DNA of 64,000 nt from Blattabacterium sp. (Blatta orientalis) str. Tarazona. Its GTDB lineage: Bacteria; Bacteroidota; Bacteroidia; Flavobacteriales; Blattabacteriaceae. Made by a program: the position numbers and the translations under genes. Below the pieces are notes generated by a model. The model ran no database searches. It was not told the DNA's origin and saw only the letters and a program-made list of their open reading frames with translations. Shown here one piece after another: positions 35,654-45,995 of the stretch (the stretch's first letter is position 1; every line of letters begins with the position of its first letter). The stretch lies in contig NC_020195.1 of NCBI RefSeq assembly GCF_000334405.1, positions 124,001-188,000 on the forward strand. Direction: 5' to 3'.

Positions 35654-36808
35654 ATGAAAAGAGCATACTTAGATAATGCAGCTACCACTCCTGTAAGGAG
35701 CGAAGTTAGAAAAGTCATGGTAAATACATTAAAATATTCATTTGGAAACCCTTCTTCCACACAACATAGTTATGGAAGGCTAGCACGTTCCATAATAGAA
35801 GAGTCAAGAATACGTATAGCAAAGGATATAAATGCTTCCCCATCTGAGATTCTTTTTACCTCTAGTGGAACTGAAGCAAACAATCTAGTTTTGAGATCTT
35901 CTGTTATTGATTTAAAAGTCAAATATATTTTGACTTCTCCACTGGAACATGATTCTGTATTACAAACCGTTATAGATTTAGTTCAGAAAAATAAAGTTTT
36001 TGTAGAATTTCTTCAAATTCAGGATAAAGGAGTTATAGACTTAAATCATCTCGAAAAAATATTAAAAAAAAATTATCCGAATAAAATACTTGTAAGTTTA
36101 ATGTACGCTAACAATGAAATTGGGAATTTATTGGATATAGAAAAAGTTGGATTTCTTTGCAAAGAATACAAAGCTTATTTTCATTCGGACACTATTCAAA
36201 TCATTGGAAATTTTCCTGTCAATATGAGACAATTACCTTTTGATTTTGCTACTGCTAGTGCACACAAATTTTATGGACCAAAAGGGATAGGTTTTGTTTT
36301 TATTAGAGAAAAAATTATAAAAAATATAAAATCTTTTATCACAGGAGGTTATCAAGAATATGGGATTCGTTCAGGGACGGAAAATATTTATGGAATAGTA
36401 GGACTAGCGGAAGCTTTACATTTATCCTGTTGTGATTTTCCCAATCATATAGAAAAAATTAGGGATTTAAAATTCTATTGTATTTCAGAATTGAAAAAAA
36501 TCATTCCAGACATTATTTTTAATGGGTTATCAGAATCTATGGATAAAAGTATTCCTAACATATTAAATATTTTTTATCCAAAAAAAGATCATTTATTATA
36601 TTTTCATTTAGATCTAATGGGAATAGCTATTTCTAAGGGAAGTTCTTGTCACTCAAGAAATTTGAAAAAATTCTCTCATGTCATTCTTTCTATAACTAGC
36701 AAACATTTATTAAAAAAAATGATGCCTGTAAGAATTTCTTTTGGAATTTTCAATGAAAAAAAAGATGTTGATTTATTAATTGAAGCCTTTCAAAAAATAA
36801 AAAATTGA
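35654..36808 (+). CDS. iscS: Cysteine desulfurase (IscS/NifS type)
   Basis: PLP enzyme that takes sulfur from cysteine for Fe-S clusters and tRNA thiolation. The 384-residue protein starts RAYLDNAATTPVRSEV and has FGNPSSTQHSYGR and the TSSGTEANNL cofactor segment. The PLP lysine is in SAHKFYGPKG (about residue 200) and the catalytic cysteine in SSCHSR (about 334). The persulfide loop is short, as in the NifS/IscS class. No scaffold gene lies beside it. It precedes sdhCAB, whose Fe-S subunit needs such clusters, but this is context only. Confidence 0.92.
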   Translation: MKRAYLDNAATTPVRSEVRKVMVNTLKYSFGNPSSTQHSYGRLARSIIEESRIRIAKDINASPSEILFTSSGTEANNLVLRSSVIDLKVKYILTSPLEHDSVLQTVIDLVQKNKVFVEFLQIQDKGVIDLNHLEKILKKNYPNKILVSLMYANNEIGNLLDIEKVGFLCKEYKAYFHSDTIQIIGNFPVNMRQLPFDFATASAHKFYGPKGIGFVFIREKIIKNIKSFITGGYQEYGIRSGTENIYGIVGLAEALHLSCCDFPNHIEKIRDLKFYCISELKKIIPDIIFNGLSESMDKSIPNILNIFYPKKDHLLYFHLDLMGIAISKGSSCHSRNLKKFSHVILSITSKHLLKKMMPVRISFGIFNEKKDVDLLIEAFQKIKN

Positions 36809-36866
36809 TAATTTTTTGAAAAAAAATAAAATATCTTTACGAAGATATAAATTCGCAATTTAATCA

Positions 36867-37505
36867 GTGATTCAGTGTCGTTTTATTCAATCTTCTCTTG
36901 GAAGAAAAGTAGTTATGGCGACTACAGGGATCTTCCTTATGTCTTTTTTGTTATTACATTTGAGTGTTAATCTTTTTCTTTTTTCTGGAGAAGAAGCGTT
37001 TAATAACGCAGTGTCTTTCATGAGAAGAAATTTTCTTGTAAAAATTCTAGAATATGTTCTTGCTTTAGGTTTTATTATTCATATTTTTTTTGGAATTAGA
37101 TTACATTTAAAGAATAAAAAATCAAAAGGAAAAATGGATTATGCTATAAAAAAACCTTTATCAACATTTAGTAGTCTGACTATGGTTCATACGGGGGTTT
37201 TAATCTTGTGTTTTTTAGTTCTGCATTTAATGAATTTTATGATTCCTATGAAATATTCTCATACTTCAGATTATATTTTAGTCATTTCCTTATTTAAAAA
37301 TCCTATATATACATTCATCTATGTTTTTTCTTTTTTAGTTTTGGGATTTCATTTAAACCATGGATTTCAATCTTCTTTTCAATCGTTGGGATTATCTAAT
37401 AAAAAGAAATTATTTTGGATACGAAAGTTTAGTTTTTTTTATTTTTTGTTTATTTGTTCTGGTTTTTCGATTATCGCTATTTGGTTTTTTTTCAATGGAA
37501 ATTAA
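36867..37505 (+). CDS. sdhC: Succinate dehydrogenase/fumarate reductase cytochrome b subunit
   Basis: Membrane anchor and haem/quinone site of complex II. The 212-residue protein has five predicted helices and starts IQSSLGRKVVMATTGIFLMS, the type B cytochrome b signature. Conserved His residues occur in helices (LLHLSVNLFLF, IIHIFFGIRLH, VHTGVLILCF, FHLNHGFQS). Type B enzymes use this single subunit with no SdhD, matching the absence of another gene before sdhA (9 bp gap). The start is GTG at 36867; no in-frame ATG occurs upstream of the conserved region. First gene of sdhCAB. Confidence 0.94.
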   Translation: MIQCRFIQSSLGRKVVMATTGIFLMSFLLLHLSVNLFLFSGEEAFNNAVSFMRRNFLVKILEYVLALGFIIHIFFGIRLHLKNKKSKGKMDYAIKKPLSTFSSLTMVHTGVLILCFLVLHLMNFMIPMKYSHTSDYILVISLFKNPIYTFIYVFSFLVLGFHLNHGFQSSFQSLGLSNKKKLFWIRKFSFFYFLFICSGFSIIAIWFFFNGN

Positions 37506-37514
37506 TATATCTCA

Positions 37515-39551
37515 ATGACTAAAAATTCTTTAAAATTAAATTCTAAAATTCCAAGTGGTCCTTTGACTCATAAATGGATTCATCATAAATCTATTTTAGA
37601 ATTAGTCTCTCCAAACAATAGATCTAATATGGAGATTATTGTAATTGGAACAGGCCTTTCTGGGGGATCTGCTTCGGCTACTCTAGCTGAATTAGGATAT
37701 AAAGTAAAAGTTTTTTGTTATCAAGATTCCCCAAGAAGAGCACATTCTGTAGCCGCTCAAGGTGGTATTAATGCTTCTAAAAATTATAAGGGAGATAATG
37801 ATTCTGTTTATCAACTTTTTTATGATACTATTAAAGGAGGAGATTACAGATCTCGTGAGGCTAATGTTTATCGTTTGTCAGAAATATCTTCAAACATTAT
37901 TGATCAATGTGTAGCTCAGGGAGTTCCGTTTGCTAGGGATTATGCAGGATATCTTGAAAATAGATCTTTTGGGGGAACTAAAGTTTCAAGAACTTTTTAC
38001 GCTAAAGGACAAACAGGACAACAGCTTTTGCTTGCTTGCTATTCAGCTATGTCTAGACAAATAGGAAAAGGAAGGATAAAAATGTACAACCGTCATGAAA
38101 TGTTAGATTTAGTGGTAATAGAAGGTTTAGCTAGAGGGATTATTGCTAGAAATTTGATTACTGGAGAAATTGAGCGTCATGCAGCTCATGCTGTTGTCAT
38201 TGCCTCAGGAGGTTATGGAAATGTGTTTTTTTTATCTACTAATGCTATGGGATCTAATGCTAGCGCTATATGGAAAGTTCATAAAAAAGGAGGTTTTTTT
38301 GCTAATCCTTGTTATACTCAAATACATCCTACTTGTATTCCTGTACATGGAAACTATCAATCTAAATTAACATTAATGTCAGAATCATTGAGAAATGACG
38401 GAAGAATATGGGTTCCAAAAAAAATAGAAGATGCTATTTCTATACGAAATGGAAAAAAAAATCCTGAAGATCTTAAAGAAGAAGAAAGAGATTATTATCT
38501 TGAAAGACGTTATCCATCATTTGGAAATCTTGTTCCAAGAGATGTAGCATCTAGAGCGGCTAAAGAACGTTGTGATAAGGGTTTTGGAATAGAAAATAAT
38601 GAAACAAAAGAAGGAGTTTTTTTGGATTTTTCTTCTTCCATAGAAAGATATGGAATAGAAAAAGCAAATGAACTTGGGATAAAAAATTCAAATGACATGG
38701 AAATTAAAAAATTTGGAGAAGAATTTATAGAGTCTAAATATGGGAATTTATTTCACATGTATGAAAAAATTACTAATAAAAATCCTTATAAAACTCCTAT
38801 GAAGATTTATCCAGCTGTTCATTATACCATGGGAGGAATATGGGTAGATTATAATTTAACATCATCAATAAAAGGTTGTTATGTTATAGGAGAAGCGAAT
38901 TTTTCCGATCACGGTGCTAATCGTCTTGGAGCTTCTGCTTTAATGCAAGGTTTAGCTGATGGTTATTTTATTTTGCCTTATACTATAGCAGATTATTTGT
39001 CTAGATATTATATAGGAAGGACAAAAACAATATCCACAAAACATAAAGAATTTGATAAATCCGAGAAAAATGTAAAAGAAAGAATTCAAAAATTTTTTTT
39101 CTCCAATGGAAAAGAATCTGTTGATTTTTTCCATAAAAAACTTGGAACTATCATGTGGAAATATGTTGGAATGAGTAGAAATGAGAATGGGTTATCTGAG
39201 GCGATAAAAAAAATACAAGAACTTCGTGAAGAATTTTGGACAAATGTTTTTGTTCCTGGAAATATTCGAGATGGATTCAATTCAGAATTGGAAAAAGCAG
39301 GACGTGTAGCAGATTTTTTAGAATTGGGAGAACTCATAGCTATGGATTCTTTAAATAGAAAAGAATCTTGTGGAAGTCATTTCAGAGAAGAATTTCAAAC
39401 AAAAGAAGGAGAGGCCCTTCGTGATGATCTTCATTATAAATATGTTTCTATATGGGAATATCAAGAAGGAAAATCTATTAGTGAAGAAATTATGCATAAA
39501 GAAGACTTAACTTTTAATTTTGTTCAACCGCAATCGCGTTCTTATAAATAA
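37515..39551 (+). CDS. sdhA: Succinate dehydrogenase/fumarate reductase flavoprotein subunit
   Basis: Covalently flavinylated catalytic subunit that oxidises succinate. The 678-residue protein begins its FAD domain at [20 protein letters not shown]. It has [18 protein letters not shown], whose His is the FAD attachment site. It carries the substrate motifs [14 protein letters not shown] and [17 protein letters not shown], and [40 protein letters not shown] at the FAD/catalytic end. It is larger than E. coli SdhA, as is normal for Bacteroidota. Middle gene of sdhCAB, with 9 and 6 bp gaps. Confidence 0.97.
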   Translation: MTKNSLKLNSKIPSGPLTHKWIHHKSILELVSPNNRSNMEIIVIGTGLSGGSASATLAELGYKVKVFCYQDSPRRAHSVAAQGGINASKNYKGDNDSVYQLFYDTIKGGDYRSREANVYRLSEISSNIIDQCVAQGVPFARDYAGYLENRSFGGTKVSRTFYAKGQTGQQLLLACYSAMSRQIGKGRIKMYNRHEMLDLVVIEGLARGIIARNLITGEIERHAAHAVVIASGGYGNVFFLSTNAMGSNASAIWKVHKKGGFFANPCYTQIHPTCIPVHGNYQSKLTLMSESLRNDGRIWVPKKIEDAISIRNGKKNPEDLKEEERDYYLERRYPSFGNLVPRDVASRAAKERCDKGFGIENNETKEGVFLDFSSSIERYGIEKANELGIKNSNDMEIKKFGEEFIESKYGNLFHMYEKITNKNPYKTPMKIYPAVHYTMGGIWVDYNLTSSIKGCYVIGEANFSDHGANRLGASALMQGLADGYFILPYTIADYLSRYYIGRTKTISTKHKEFDKSEKNVKERIQKFFFSNGKESVDFFHKKLGTIMWKYVGMSRNENGLSEAIKKIQELREEFWTNVFVPGNIRDGFNSELEKAGRVADFLELGELIAMDSLNRKESCGSHFREEFQTKEGEALRDDLHYKYVSIWEYQEGKSISEEIMHKEDLTFNFVQPQSRSYK

Positions 39552-39557
39552 ATTATC

Positions 39558-40313
39558 ATGAAAGGATTACTCAATTTTATATTAAAAGTATGGAGACAAG
39601 AAAATAGTAAAGAAAAAGGCGAGTTTAAAACTTATAAAGTTGATGAGATCTCACCTGATAGTTCTTTTTTAGAGATGTTAGATTTGTTAAATAATCAAAT
39701 TTTATCTAAAAAAAAAGAACTTCCTATTTCATTTGATCATGACTGTCGTGAAGGAATTTGTGGGATGTGTTCTTTGTATATTAATGGTAGAGCTCATGGA
39801 CCTCAAGACTTGATTACAACATGTCAGCTTCACATGCGTCATTTTAATAATGGAGAAACCATATACATAGAACCTTGGAGAGCTAAGTCTTTTCCTATTA
39901 TTAAGGATCTTGTTGTAGATAGATCTTCTTTTGATAGAATTATTACATCAGGTGGTTTTATTTCTGTAAATACTTTTGGAAAAACGGTGGATGGAAATAT
40001 GATTTCTATTCCAAAAGAAAATGCAGATAAAGCTTTTGATTCCGCTGTATGCATTGGTTGTGGAGCTTGTGTCGCTACATGTAAAAATAGATCTGCCATG
40101 TTATTTGTTTCTGCAAAAATAACGCAATTAGCTTTGTTACCTCAAGGAAAGATTGAAAGAAAAAAACGTGTATTGAATATGGTAAAAAAAATGGATGAAG
40201 AGGGTTTTGGAAATTGTACTAATACTCAAGCTTGTGAAATCGATTGTCCAAAAGGGATTTCTACAGAAAATATCTCTTTTATGAATAGAGAGTATATTCA
40301 GTCTTTTATATAA
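39558..40313 (+). CDS. sdhB: Succinate dehydrogenase/fumarate reductase iron-sulfur subunit
   Basis: Electron wire of complex II between FAD and the quinone. The 251-residue protein shows three clusters: 2Fe-2S in [20 protein letters not shown] plus a later Cys (TTCQLH), 4Fe-4S in [13 protein letters not shown], and the C-terminal 3Fe-4S set in [14 protein letters not shown] with an earlier Cys context. Length and spacing fit the type B enzymes. It follows sdhA by 6 bp and precedes accA by 2 bp, so transcription probably continues into accA. Confidence 0.96.
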   Translation: MKGLLNFILKVWRQENSKEKGEFKTYKVDEISPDSSFLEMLDLLNNQILSKKKELPISFDHDCREGICGMCSLYINGRAHGPQDLITTCQLHMRHFNNGETIYIEPWRAKSFPIIKDLVVDRSSFDRIITSGGFISVNTFGKTVDGNMISIPKENADKAFDSAVCIGCGACVATCKNRSAMLFVSAKITQLALLPQGKIERKKRVLNMVKKMDEEGFGNCTNTQACEIDCPKGISTENISFMNREYIQSFI

Positions 40314-40315
40314 TC

Positions 40316-41272
40316 ATGGAATATTTAGATTTTGAAAAACCTATACAAGAAATTCAGGATCAATACATTAATTGTTTGATGATAGAAAAAAAGAGTGGAG
40401 TGGATATGAAAGAAGTCTGTAATCAGTTGCAACATAAGTTAGAAAAAACTATCAAACAACTACATAGTCGATTAACTCCTTGGCAAAGAGTGCAACTGTC
40501 TCGTCACCCTAATAGACCTTATACTTTAGATTATATATTATCTATTACAAAAAAAGAGTCTTTTATTGAATTGCATGGAGATCGTCATATTGGAGACGAT
40601 AAGGCTATGATAGGGGGATTTGGTAAAATAGAAAATCAGACTTTTATGTTTATAGGAACACAAAAAGGAAAAAATACGAAAGATAGACAATACAGAAGAT
40701 TTGGGATGCCTAATCCTGAAGGATATAGAAAAGCGCTGCGTCTTATGAAATTATCGGAAAAATTCCGCAAACCTATTGTAACATTTATAGACACTCCAGG
40801 AGCTTTTCCTGGAATAGAAGCAGAAGAAAGAGGTCAAGGAGAAGCTATTGGAAAAAATATTTATGAAATGATGTGCCTAAGAGTTCCTATTATTGTTCTA
40901 ATTATAGGAGAAGGAGCTAGTGGTGGTGCCTTGGGAATAGGAATAGGAGATAAAGTTTCTATGATGGAGAATTCATGGTATTCTGTTATCTCTCCTGAGA
41001 GTTGTTCTACAATACTTTGGGGGAATTGGAAGAATAAGGAAAAATCTGCAGAAGCATTGAAACTCACAGCAGAAGATATGCATAAATTAAATCTTATAGA
41101 TGATGTGATAAAAGAACCCTTAGGAGGAGCGCATTTTTGTCCAGAACAAGCTTATAAAACTATAAAAACAAAAATAATAAAATACTATAAAGAATTATCT
41201 TGTATTGATATAGAAGAACTTATCAGAACTAGAAAAAATAAGTATATTTCCATAGGGGTTTTTAATGATTAG
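40316..41272 (+). CDS. accA: Acetyl-CoA carboxylase carboxyltransferase subunit alpha
   Basis: With AccD it transfers the carboxyl group from carboxybiotin to acetyl-CoA, the committed step of fatty acid synthesis. The 318-residue protein begins with [10 protein letters not shown] and a helical lead. It carries [20 protein letters not shown] and [17 protein letters not shown], and the crotonase-fold active loop [20 protein letters not shown] then [13 protein letters not shown]. Full length. The beta subunit and biotin parts are not in this window. It lies 2 bp after sdhB and 18 bp before dnaB. Confidence 0.96.
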   Translation: MEYLDFEKPIQEIQDQYINCLMIEKKSGVDMKEVCNQLQHKLEKTIKQLHSRLTPWQRVQLSRHPNRPYTLDYILSITKKESFIELHGDRHIGDDKAMIGGFGKIENQTFMFIGTQKGKNTKDRQYRRFGMPNPEGYRKALRLMKLSEKFRKPIVTFIDTPGAFPGIEAEERGQGEAIGKNIYEMMCLRVPIIVLIIGEGASGGALGIGIGDKVSMMENSWYSVISPESCSTILWGNWKNKEKSAEALKLTAEDMHKLNLIDDVIKEPLGGAHFCPEQAYKTIKTKIIKYYKELSCIDIEELIRTRKNKYISIGVFND

Positions 41273-41290
41273 AAAAGCTAAAAGTATATC

Positions 41291-42823
41291 ATGAAAAAAA
41301 TGAGTCATCTGATCCAAGAGGAAGAGAGTATACTTCGTCCTAGTCCTGATTTTATGAAAAATGGAAAAATACCTCCTCAAGCATTGGATTTAGAGGAGGC
41401 GATTATAGGTTCTGTTATGATTGATAAAAAGGGATTAGATGAGATTATAGATATTCTTGTTCCAGAAGTCTTTTATAAAAAAGAACATCAAGAAATATTT
41501 CGTTCAATACAACAATTATATCAGGATTCTAAACCAGTAGATATTTATACTGTATCTAATCAACTTCGTAAAAATGGAAAACTTGAAAAATCAGGAGGAG
41601 AGTTCTATCTAATAGAATTAACACAGAAAGTTGTTTCATCTGCTCACATAGAATATCATAGTCGGATTGTCCAACAAAAATTTATTCTAAGAAAATTGAT
41701 TAGCATCTCTTCAAATATTATAGAACATTGTTATGAAGATAGTACAGATGTTTTCGAACTTTTAGATAAAGCAGAATCTAAACTTTTTGAGATAAATCAA
41801 AAATATTTGAGAACAAAAAAGTATGAGACTACTCAATATCTTATAAGAAAGGCTATTGATAGGATAAAAGAAGTAGAAAATAATAAAGAAGGTTTGAGTG
41901 GTATTCCATCTGGGTTTCAAAAATTAGATAAAGTTACTTCTGGATGGCAAAATTCAGATTTGATAATACTTGCTTCTAGACCTGGAATGGGAAAAACAAC
42001 TTTTATGTTATCTATGGTTAGAAATATTGTTATTGAACAAAAGGTTCCTGTGGTGATTTTTTCATTGGAAATGTCTTCTATTCAATTAATAACGAGATTA
42101 ATTTCCTCAGAAACTGGAATTTCTTCCGAAAAACTTAAAAGTGCTAGTCTTTCTGATTTAGATTGGAAACGTTTGTTTTATAAAACTAAAAAATTAAAAA
42201 ATGCTCCACTTTTTATAGATGATACTCCATCTTTATCTATATTTAATTTGCGCGCAAAATGTCGTCGTTTAATTTCTCAACATGGAGTAAAATTAGTGAT
42301 GATAGATTATATGCAATTAATGGGAATTAGCGATTCTGGTTCAAAATTTAGAAATAGAGAACAAGAAATATCCATAATCTCTCGTAGTTTAAAATCTCTT
42401 GCTAAAGAATTAGACATTCCTATCATAGCCTTATCACAGTTGTCTAGAGCAGTGGAAATAAGAGGGGGGAGTAAAAGGCCATTGCTATCTGATTTGCGTG
42501 AATCCGGAGCTATTGAACAAGATGCAGATATCGTTTTATTTATTTATAGACCTGAATATTATGGATTTAATACTTGGGATACAGAGGAGAAGGATTCTTG
42601 CATAGGTCAAGCAGAAATAATTATAGCTAAACATAGAAATGGATGTTTGGATCGGTTTCGTTTAAAGTTTGTAAGTGATCAAGCAAAATTTGTAAATTTT
42701 GAAAAAAAGGAAAATTATTCTTTAATATGGGAGGAAGATTATCAAAAAAATGTTTTGGAAAAAGAAAAAAATTTTAATTATAATAAGGAATCTTTGAAAG
42801 ATGAGGATGATTTTTCATTTTAA
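41291..42823 (+). CDS. dnaB: Replicative DNA helicase DnaB
   Basis: Hexameric 5'-3' helicase of the replication fork. The 510-residue protein has the N-terminal primase-binding domain (PPQALDLEEAIIGSVMID, about residues 30-130) and a linker. The RecA-like domain has Walker A ASRPGMGKTTFMLSM (about residue 230), Walker B KLVMIDYMQLM, ALSQLSRAVEIR and SDLRESGAIEQDADIVLFIYR. No intein or insertion. The acidic tail SLKDEDDF is usual for the phylum. It ends directly before the ABC-type permease gene. Confidence 0.96.
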   Translation: MKKMSHLIQEEESILRPSPDFMKNGKIPPQALDLEEAIIGSVMIDKKGLDEIIDILVPEVFYKKEHQEIFRSIQQLYQDSKPVDIYTVSNQLRKNGKLEKSGGEFYLIELTQKVVSSAHIEYHSRIVQQKFILRKLISISSNIIEHCYEDSTDVFELLDKAESKLFEINQKYLRTKKYETTQYLIRKAIDRIKEVENNKEGLSGIPSGFQKLDKVTSGWQNSDLIILASRPGMGKTTFMLSMVRNIVIEQKVPVVIFSLEMSSIQLITRLISSETGISSEKLKSASLSDLDWKRLFYKTKKLKNAPLFIDDTPSLSIFNLRAKCRRLISQHGVKLVMIDYMQLMGISDSGSKFRNREQEISIISRSLKSLAKELDIPIIALSQLSRAVEIRGGSKRPLLSDLRESGAIEQDADIVLFIYRPEYYGFNTWDTEEKDSCIGQAEIIIAKHRNGCLDRFRLKFVSDQAKFVNFEKKENYSLIWEEDYQKNVLEKEKNFNYNKESLKDEDDFSF

Positions 42824-42834
42824 ATGAAAAATCA

Positions 42835-44046
42835 TTGAATTTTGAATGGTTTTTTCCAGAAAACAATTGGAAAGATTGTAGAAAAAAGAAAATATTACGC
42901 ACTATAGTTTTAGTGACACAATCTACTATAGTATTTAGTGTAATTATAAGTATTTTAACTTTTTCTGTAGGTTTTGGGTTTAAAAAAGTAATCAACCAGA
43001 AATTCTTAAATATTCAAGGTCCAATTATTGTTGTAAATAATCCGAAAAAAGAGACCTGTTTTCTTTCTTTAGAAAAGAAAACTTATTTTTTTAATTCCGT
43101 TAATTTTGTTTATCCTTTTTCTGAAAAAGAAGTCATAGTATGTAAAAATGGGGGAAAAAAAAATGTGGATAGATTTGTTTTCAAAGGGATATCCAAAGAT
43201 TATAATCCTGTTTTTTTTAAAAATTTTTTGGTATCAGGGTCAAAAAAAAATTTGTTTTCTCGTTCTGAAATTCTTTTATCCAAAAAAATTTATAATTTAT
43301 TGAAATTAAACAAAGGATCCTCTATTTTAATAGGTTTTATTTCCATAAAAAATGGGAAACCTTTTGTTTTTTATAAAAAATTTTATGTATGTGGTTTATA
43401 CGATACAGGAATTCCTGAATTTGATAATGTTTATCTGATTGGCGATATGAAACATATACAGAGTATTAACGGATGGAAAGAAAATTTTGTAGAAGGATTT
43501 GAAATTTTTATATCTTCTCTTGATTTTAAGAGGATGGAATCTATAAAGAAAGAAATAGATCGAAAATATTCTGATAAATTTCTAGTTAAAACTATATACA
43601 ATCAATATAATCAAGATATTATAGAATGGTTAAATGTTTTTAATGTTAATGTTTTTGTTATTATTTTTGTTGTCATTATAGCTATTATATTTAATATAAT
43701 TGTATTTTCTCTAATACTCCTTTTAGAAAGAATGAAAACTATAGGAATTTTAAAAACTTTAGGAGCTAGAAACAAAATTATACATAAAATATTTTTATAT
43801 TATATTATGCATATTTTAATACCTCCGTTAATAATAGGAAATAGTATTGGTTTTTTATTTTTAATACTGCAAAAAGAATTTAGATTTATATCATTAAATC
43901 AAACACAATATTATGTTGATGTTGTTCCTGTTTATTTAAATATAAATCACTTTTTATGTGTTAATATATCTATTATATTAATATGTTTTTTTCCGTTTTT
44001 TTTCCTTTTTTATTTATTATTAGTAAAATTCCTCCTATTAAAGTGA
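42835..44046 (+). CDS. FtsX-type ABC transporter permease (lipoprotein export type)
   Basis: A 403-residue membrane protein with the MacB/FtsX layout. One helix lies near the N-terminus (about 23-50), followed by a large periplasmic domain and three helices at the C-terminus (about 272-300, 318-350, 372-402). The FtsX-domain sequence LLLERMKTIGILKTLGARNK is typical. Bacteroidota relatives are annotated as LolC/LolE-like permeases, so lipoprotein sorting is the likely role; no ATPase gene is adjacent. The frame has no ATG start: it opens at TTG 42835. An ATG directly after the dnaB stop (42824) would lead into it as MKKSLNFEW if its A5 run had one more base. The start is therefore uncertain. 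Confidence 0.8.
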   Translation: MNFEWFFPENNWKDCRKKKILRTIVLVTQSTIVFSVIISILTFSVGFGFKKVINQKFLNIQGPIIVVNNPKKETCFLSLEKKTYFFNSVNFVYPFSEKEVIVCKNGGKKNVDRFVFKGISKDYNPVFFKNFLVSGSKKNLFSRSEILLSKKIYNLLKLNKGSSILIGFISIKNGKPFVFYKKFYVCGLYDTGIPEFDNVYLIGDMKHIQSINGWKENFVEGFEIFISSLDFKRMESIKKEIDRKYSDKFLVKTIYNQYNQDIIEWLNVFNVNVFVIIFVVIIAIIFNIIVFSLILLLERMKTIGILKTLGARNKIIHKIFLYYIMHILIPPLIIGNSIGFLFLILQKEFRFISLNQTQYYVDVVPVYLNINHFLCVNISIILICFFPFFFLFYLLLVKFLLLK

Positions 44047-44113
44047 TTAAATTTGAGTAATTCTCAAAAATTAATTTTGTATTTTTGTTATATAGAAAAA
44101 TACGAATTAATTC

Positions 44114-45466
44114 TTGACACTTGTAAGATCTTCATCTGGAATAAGAGGTACACTGGGAGGGAAAAAAGGGGAAGGTTTTTCTCCTCTAGAGATTATCAAA
44201 TTTTCAGCAGGATATGTTTCCTGGATGAAAAGGAAATATAAGTATAAAAATAAATATTTAGTAGTATTAGGCAGAGATGGACGTATGACTTCTTCCATTT
44301 TTCAACGATTTTTGGTTATAACTTTTCAGAGTCTTGGAATAAATGTCATTGACATTGGTTTATCTACAACCCCTACTGTTGGTATAGCCGTTATGAATGA
44401 AAAAGCAGATGGAGGTGTAATGTTAACAGCTAGCCATAATCAAAAAAATTGGAATGGATTAAAGATGTTTAATTCCCAAGGGGAATTTTTGTCTGAAAAA
44501 GACTTTCAAAAAGTATTTCATATAGTGGAAAAGGAGTATTTCTATTTTGCTTCTTTTAATAAATTAGGTACTCATCGGTATAAAAAAAATTATATTCATA
44601 AACATATAGATACTATTCTTTCTTTACCATTGGTAGATAAAGAGATTATTAAAGAAGCTAGATTTAAAATTGTTGTAGATGGAATTAATTCTACTGGAGG
44701 AATAGCAGTGCCTATTCTTTTAAAATGTTTGGGAGTAAAAGTAATAAAAATGTATTGTGATCCTCATGGAGATTTTATTCACAATCCTGAACCCATTGAG
44801 AAGAATCTAAAAGAAATTTGTAAAAAAGTACCAGAAATGAGAGCAGATTTAGGAATATCTGTAGATCCAGATGTAGATAGAGTGGTATTTATTTGTGAAA
44901 ATGGAGACTTTTTTGGAGAAGAATATACTTTGGTATCAATTGCAGATTATCTATTAGGAAATAAAATAGGACCTATTGTTTCTACTTCATCTTCTTCTCA
45001 TGCCTTAAAATACTTATCTATGAATAAAGGAGCTCCCTATTATTCTACTTCTGTAGGAGAAGTGCATGTTGTGAAAAAAATGAAAGAAGTTCAGGCTATT
45101 ATTGGAGGAGAAGGCAATGGTGGGGTTATTTACCCAGACTTACGTTATGGAAGAGATGCTTTGGTAGGTATTGCTTTATTTTTAACTCATGTAGCTAAAC
45201 TTTCTAAAATATCGTTAACTAAATTAAAAAAAAGATATCCTAATTACTTTATGTCTAAAAGTAAAATTCGATTATCTTCTAATCAAAAAATTGGAGAAAT
45301 CCTAGAAAAAATAAAAGATAAATATAAAGGAAAGAATATGGATCTTGAAGATGGAATTAAGATTTATTTGCTAAATAATGAATGGATCCATGTAAGAAAA
45401 TCTAATACAGAAAATATTCTTCGGTTACATATAGAAAGTTCCTCAAAAAAAGAACAAATTTTTTGA
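44114..45466 (+). CDS. glmM: Phosphoglucosamine mutase
   Basis: Converts glucosamine-6-P to glucosamine-1-P for UDP-GlcNAc, the substrate of MurA. The 450-residue alpha-D-phosphohexomutase begins LVRSSSGIRGTLGGK. It has the phosphoserine loop MLTASHNQKNWNGLK, the metal loop DPDVDRVVFI, the sugar loop GEGNGGVIYPDLRYGRDAL, and the phosphate-binding C-terminal RKSNTENILRLHIES. It starts with TTG at 44114; no in-frame ATG is available near the conserved N-terminus. The family also includes phosphomannomutases, so the exact sugar is inferred from the phylum and the need for UDP-GlcNAc. Confidence 0.88.
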   Translation: MTLVRSSSGIRGTLGGKKGEGFSPLEIIKFSAGYVSWMKRKYKYKNKYLVVLGRDGRMTSSIFQRFLVITFQSLGINVIDIGLSTTPTVGIAVMNEKADGGVMLTASHNQKNWNGLKMFNSQGEFLSEKDFQKVFHIVEKEYFYFASFNKLGTHRYKKNYIHKHIDTILSLPLVDKEIIKEARFKIVVDGINSTGGIAVPILLKCLGVKVIKMYCDPHGDFIHNPEPIEKNLKEICKKVPEMRADLGISVDPDVDRVVFICENGDFFGEEYTLVSIADYLLGNKIGPIVSTSSSSHALKYLSMNKGAPYYSTSVGEVHVVKKMKEVQAIIGGEGNGGVIYPDLRYGRDALVGIALFLTHVAKLSKISLTKLKKRYPNYFMSKSKIRLSSNQKIGEILEKIKDKYKGKNMDLEDGIKIYLLNNEWIHVRKSNTENILRLHIESSSKKEQIF

Positions 45467-45515
45467 CAAAAAAGATTCTATGTGAAGTAAAAAATACTAA
45501 TTAATTTTATAACGT

Positions 45516-45851
45516 ATGTCAAATAAAAATTGTGTGAATTATATAGAAGAAAAATGTATTCAAAAGAATGATCTTCCTCCATTTAGTTCTGGAGATACTA
45601 TCACTGTTTTTTTGAAATTAGAGAAGGAGAAAAAAAAGATTCAATCTTTTAAAGGAGTAGTTATTAAGAAACAAGGAAAAGGATTAACAAAAACTTTCAC
45701 TGTTCGTAAAATGAGCGGAGAAATAGGAATAGAACGTATATTTATTTTCAATCAACCTAATATACAAAATATTGTGATAAATAAAAAAGGAAAAGTACGT
45801 AGATCAAAAATTTATTATTTCAGATTTCTTCGAGGAAAAAGGCAAGAGTGA
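45516..45851 (+). CDS. rplS: 50S ribosomal protein L19
   Basis: Large-subunit protein at the subunit interface. The 111-residue product shows PPFSSGDTITVFLKLEKEKK, IQSFKGVVIKKQGKG, TFTVRKMSGEIGIERIF and the basic end GKVRRSKIYYFRFLRGKR, all standard. It stands alone 49 bp after glmM, and its 3' side runs into a repeat region shared with the convergent lipoprotein gene. Confidence 0.96.
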   Translation: MSNKNCVNYIEEKCIQKNDLPPFSSGDTITVFLKLEKEKKKIQSFKGVVIKKQGKGLTKTFTVRKMSGEIGIERIFIFNQPNIQNIVINKKGKVRRSKIYYFRFLRGKRQE

Positions 45852-45873
45852 AAAATAGATAAGGATATTGTAG

Positions 45874-45985
45874 AACCAAAAGAGAAAAATTTGAACCTCT
45901 CTTCTCCTCTCTTCTCCTCTCTTCTCCTCTCTTCTCCTCTCTTCTTGGTTACTCCTCCTCTCTTCTCTCTCTTCTCCTTTTGGTT
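45874..45985. repeat. 9 bp inverted repeat enclosing tandem repeats (possible bidirectional terminator)
   Basis: AACCAAAAG (45874-45882) and its perfect complement CTTTTGGTT (45977-45985) flank the whole tandem-repeat block between the convergent rplS and lipoprotein genes. The loop is 94 bases, long for a simple terminator. A separate direct repeat TTGGTTACTC occurs at 45945-45954 and 45980-45989. Confidence 0.5.
45896..45945. repeat. 10 bp tandem repeat, five copies
   Basis: The unit CTTCTCCTCT occurs four full times in perfect register from 45901 to 45940, with half units on both sides, giving 50 bp or five copies. An imperfect pyrimidine-rich continuation follows to about 45977. One strand is pure pyrimidine, the other pure purine. 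It lies between two convergent genes and is not translated. Such perfect microsatellites are otherwise absent from this window. Confidence 0.9.
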
Positions 45986-45995
45986 ACTCTTTTTT

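Noticed and set aside
44053-44298. Short frames on both strands before and over the glmM start
   Set aside because: They overlap the conserved glmM N-terminus and show no family features.
45896-45945. CRISPR-like array
   Set aside because: The repeats are contiguous 10 bp units with no spacers and no cas genes nearby; this is a simple tandem repeat.
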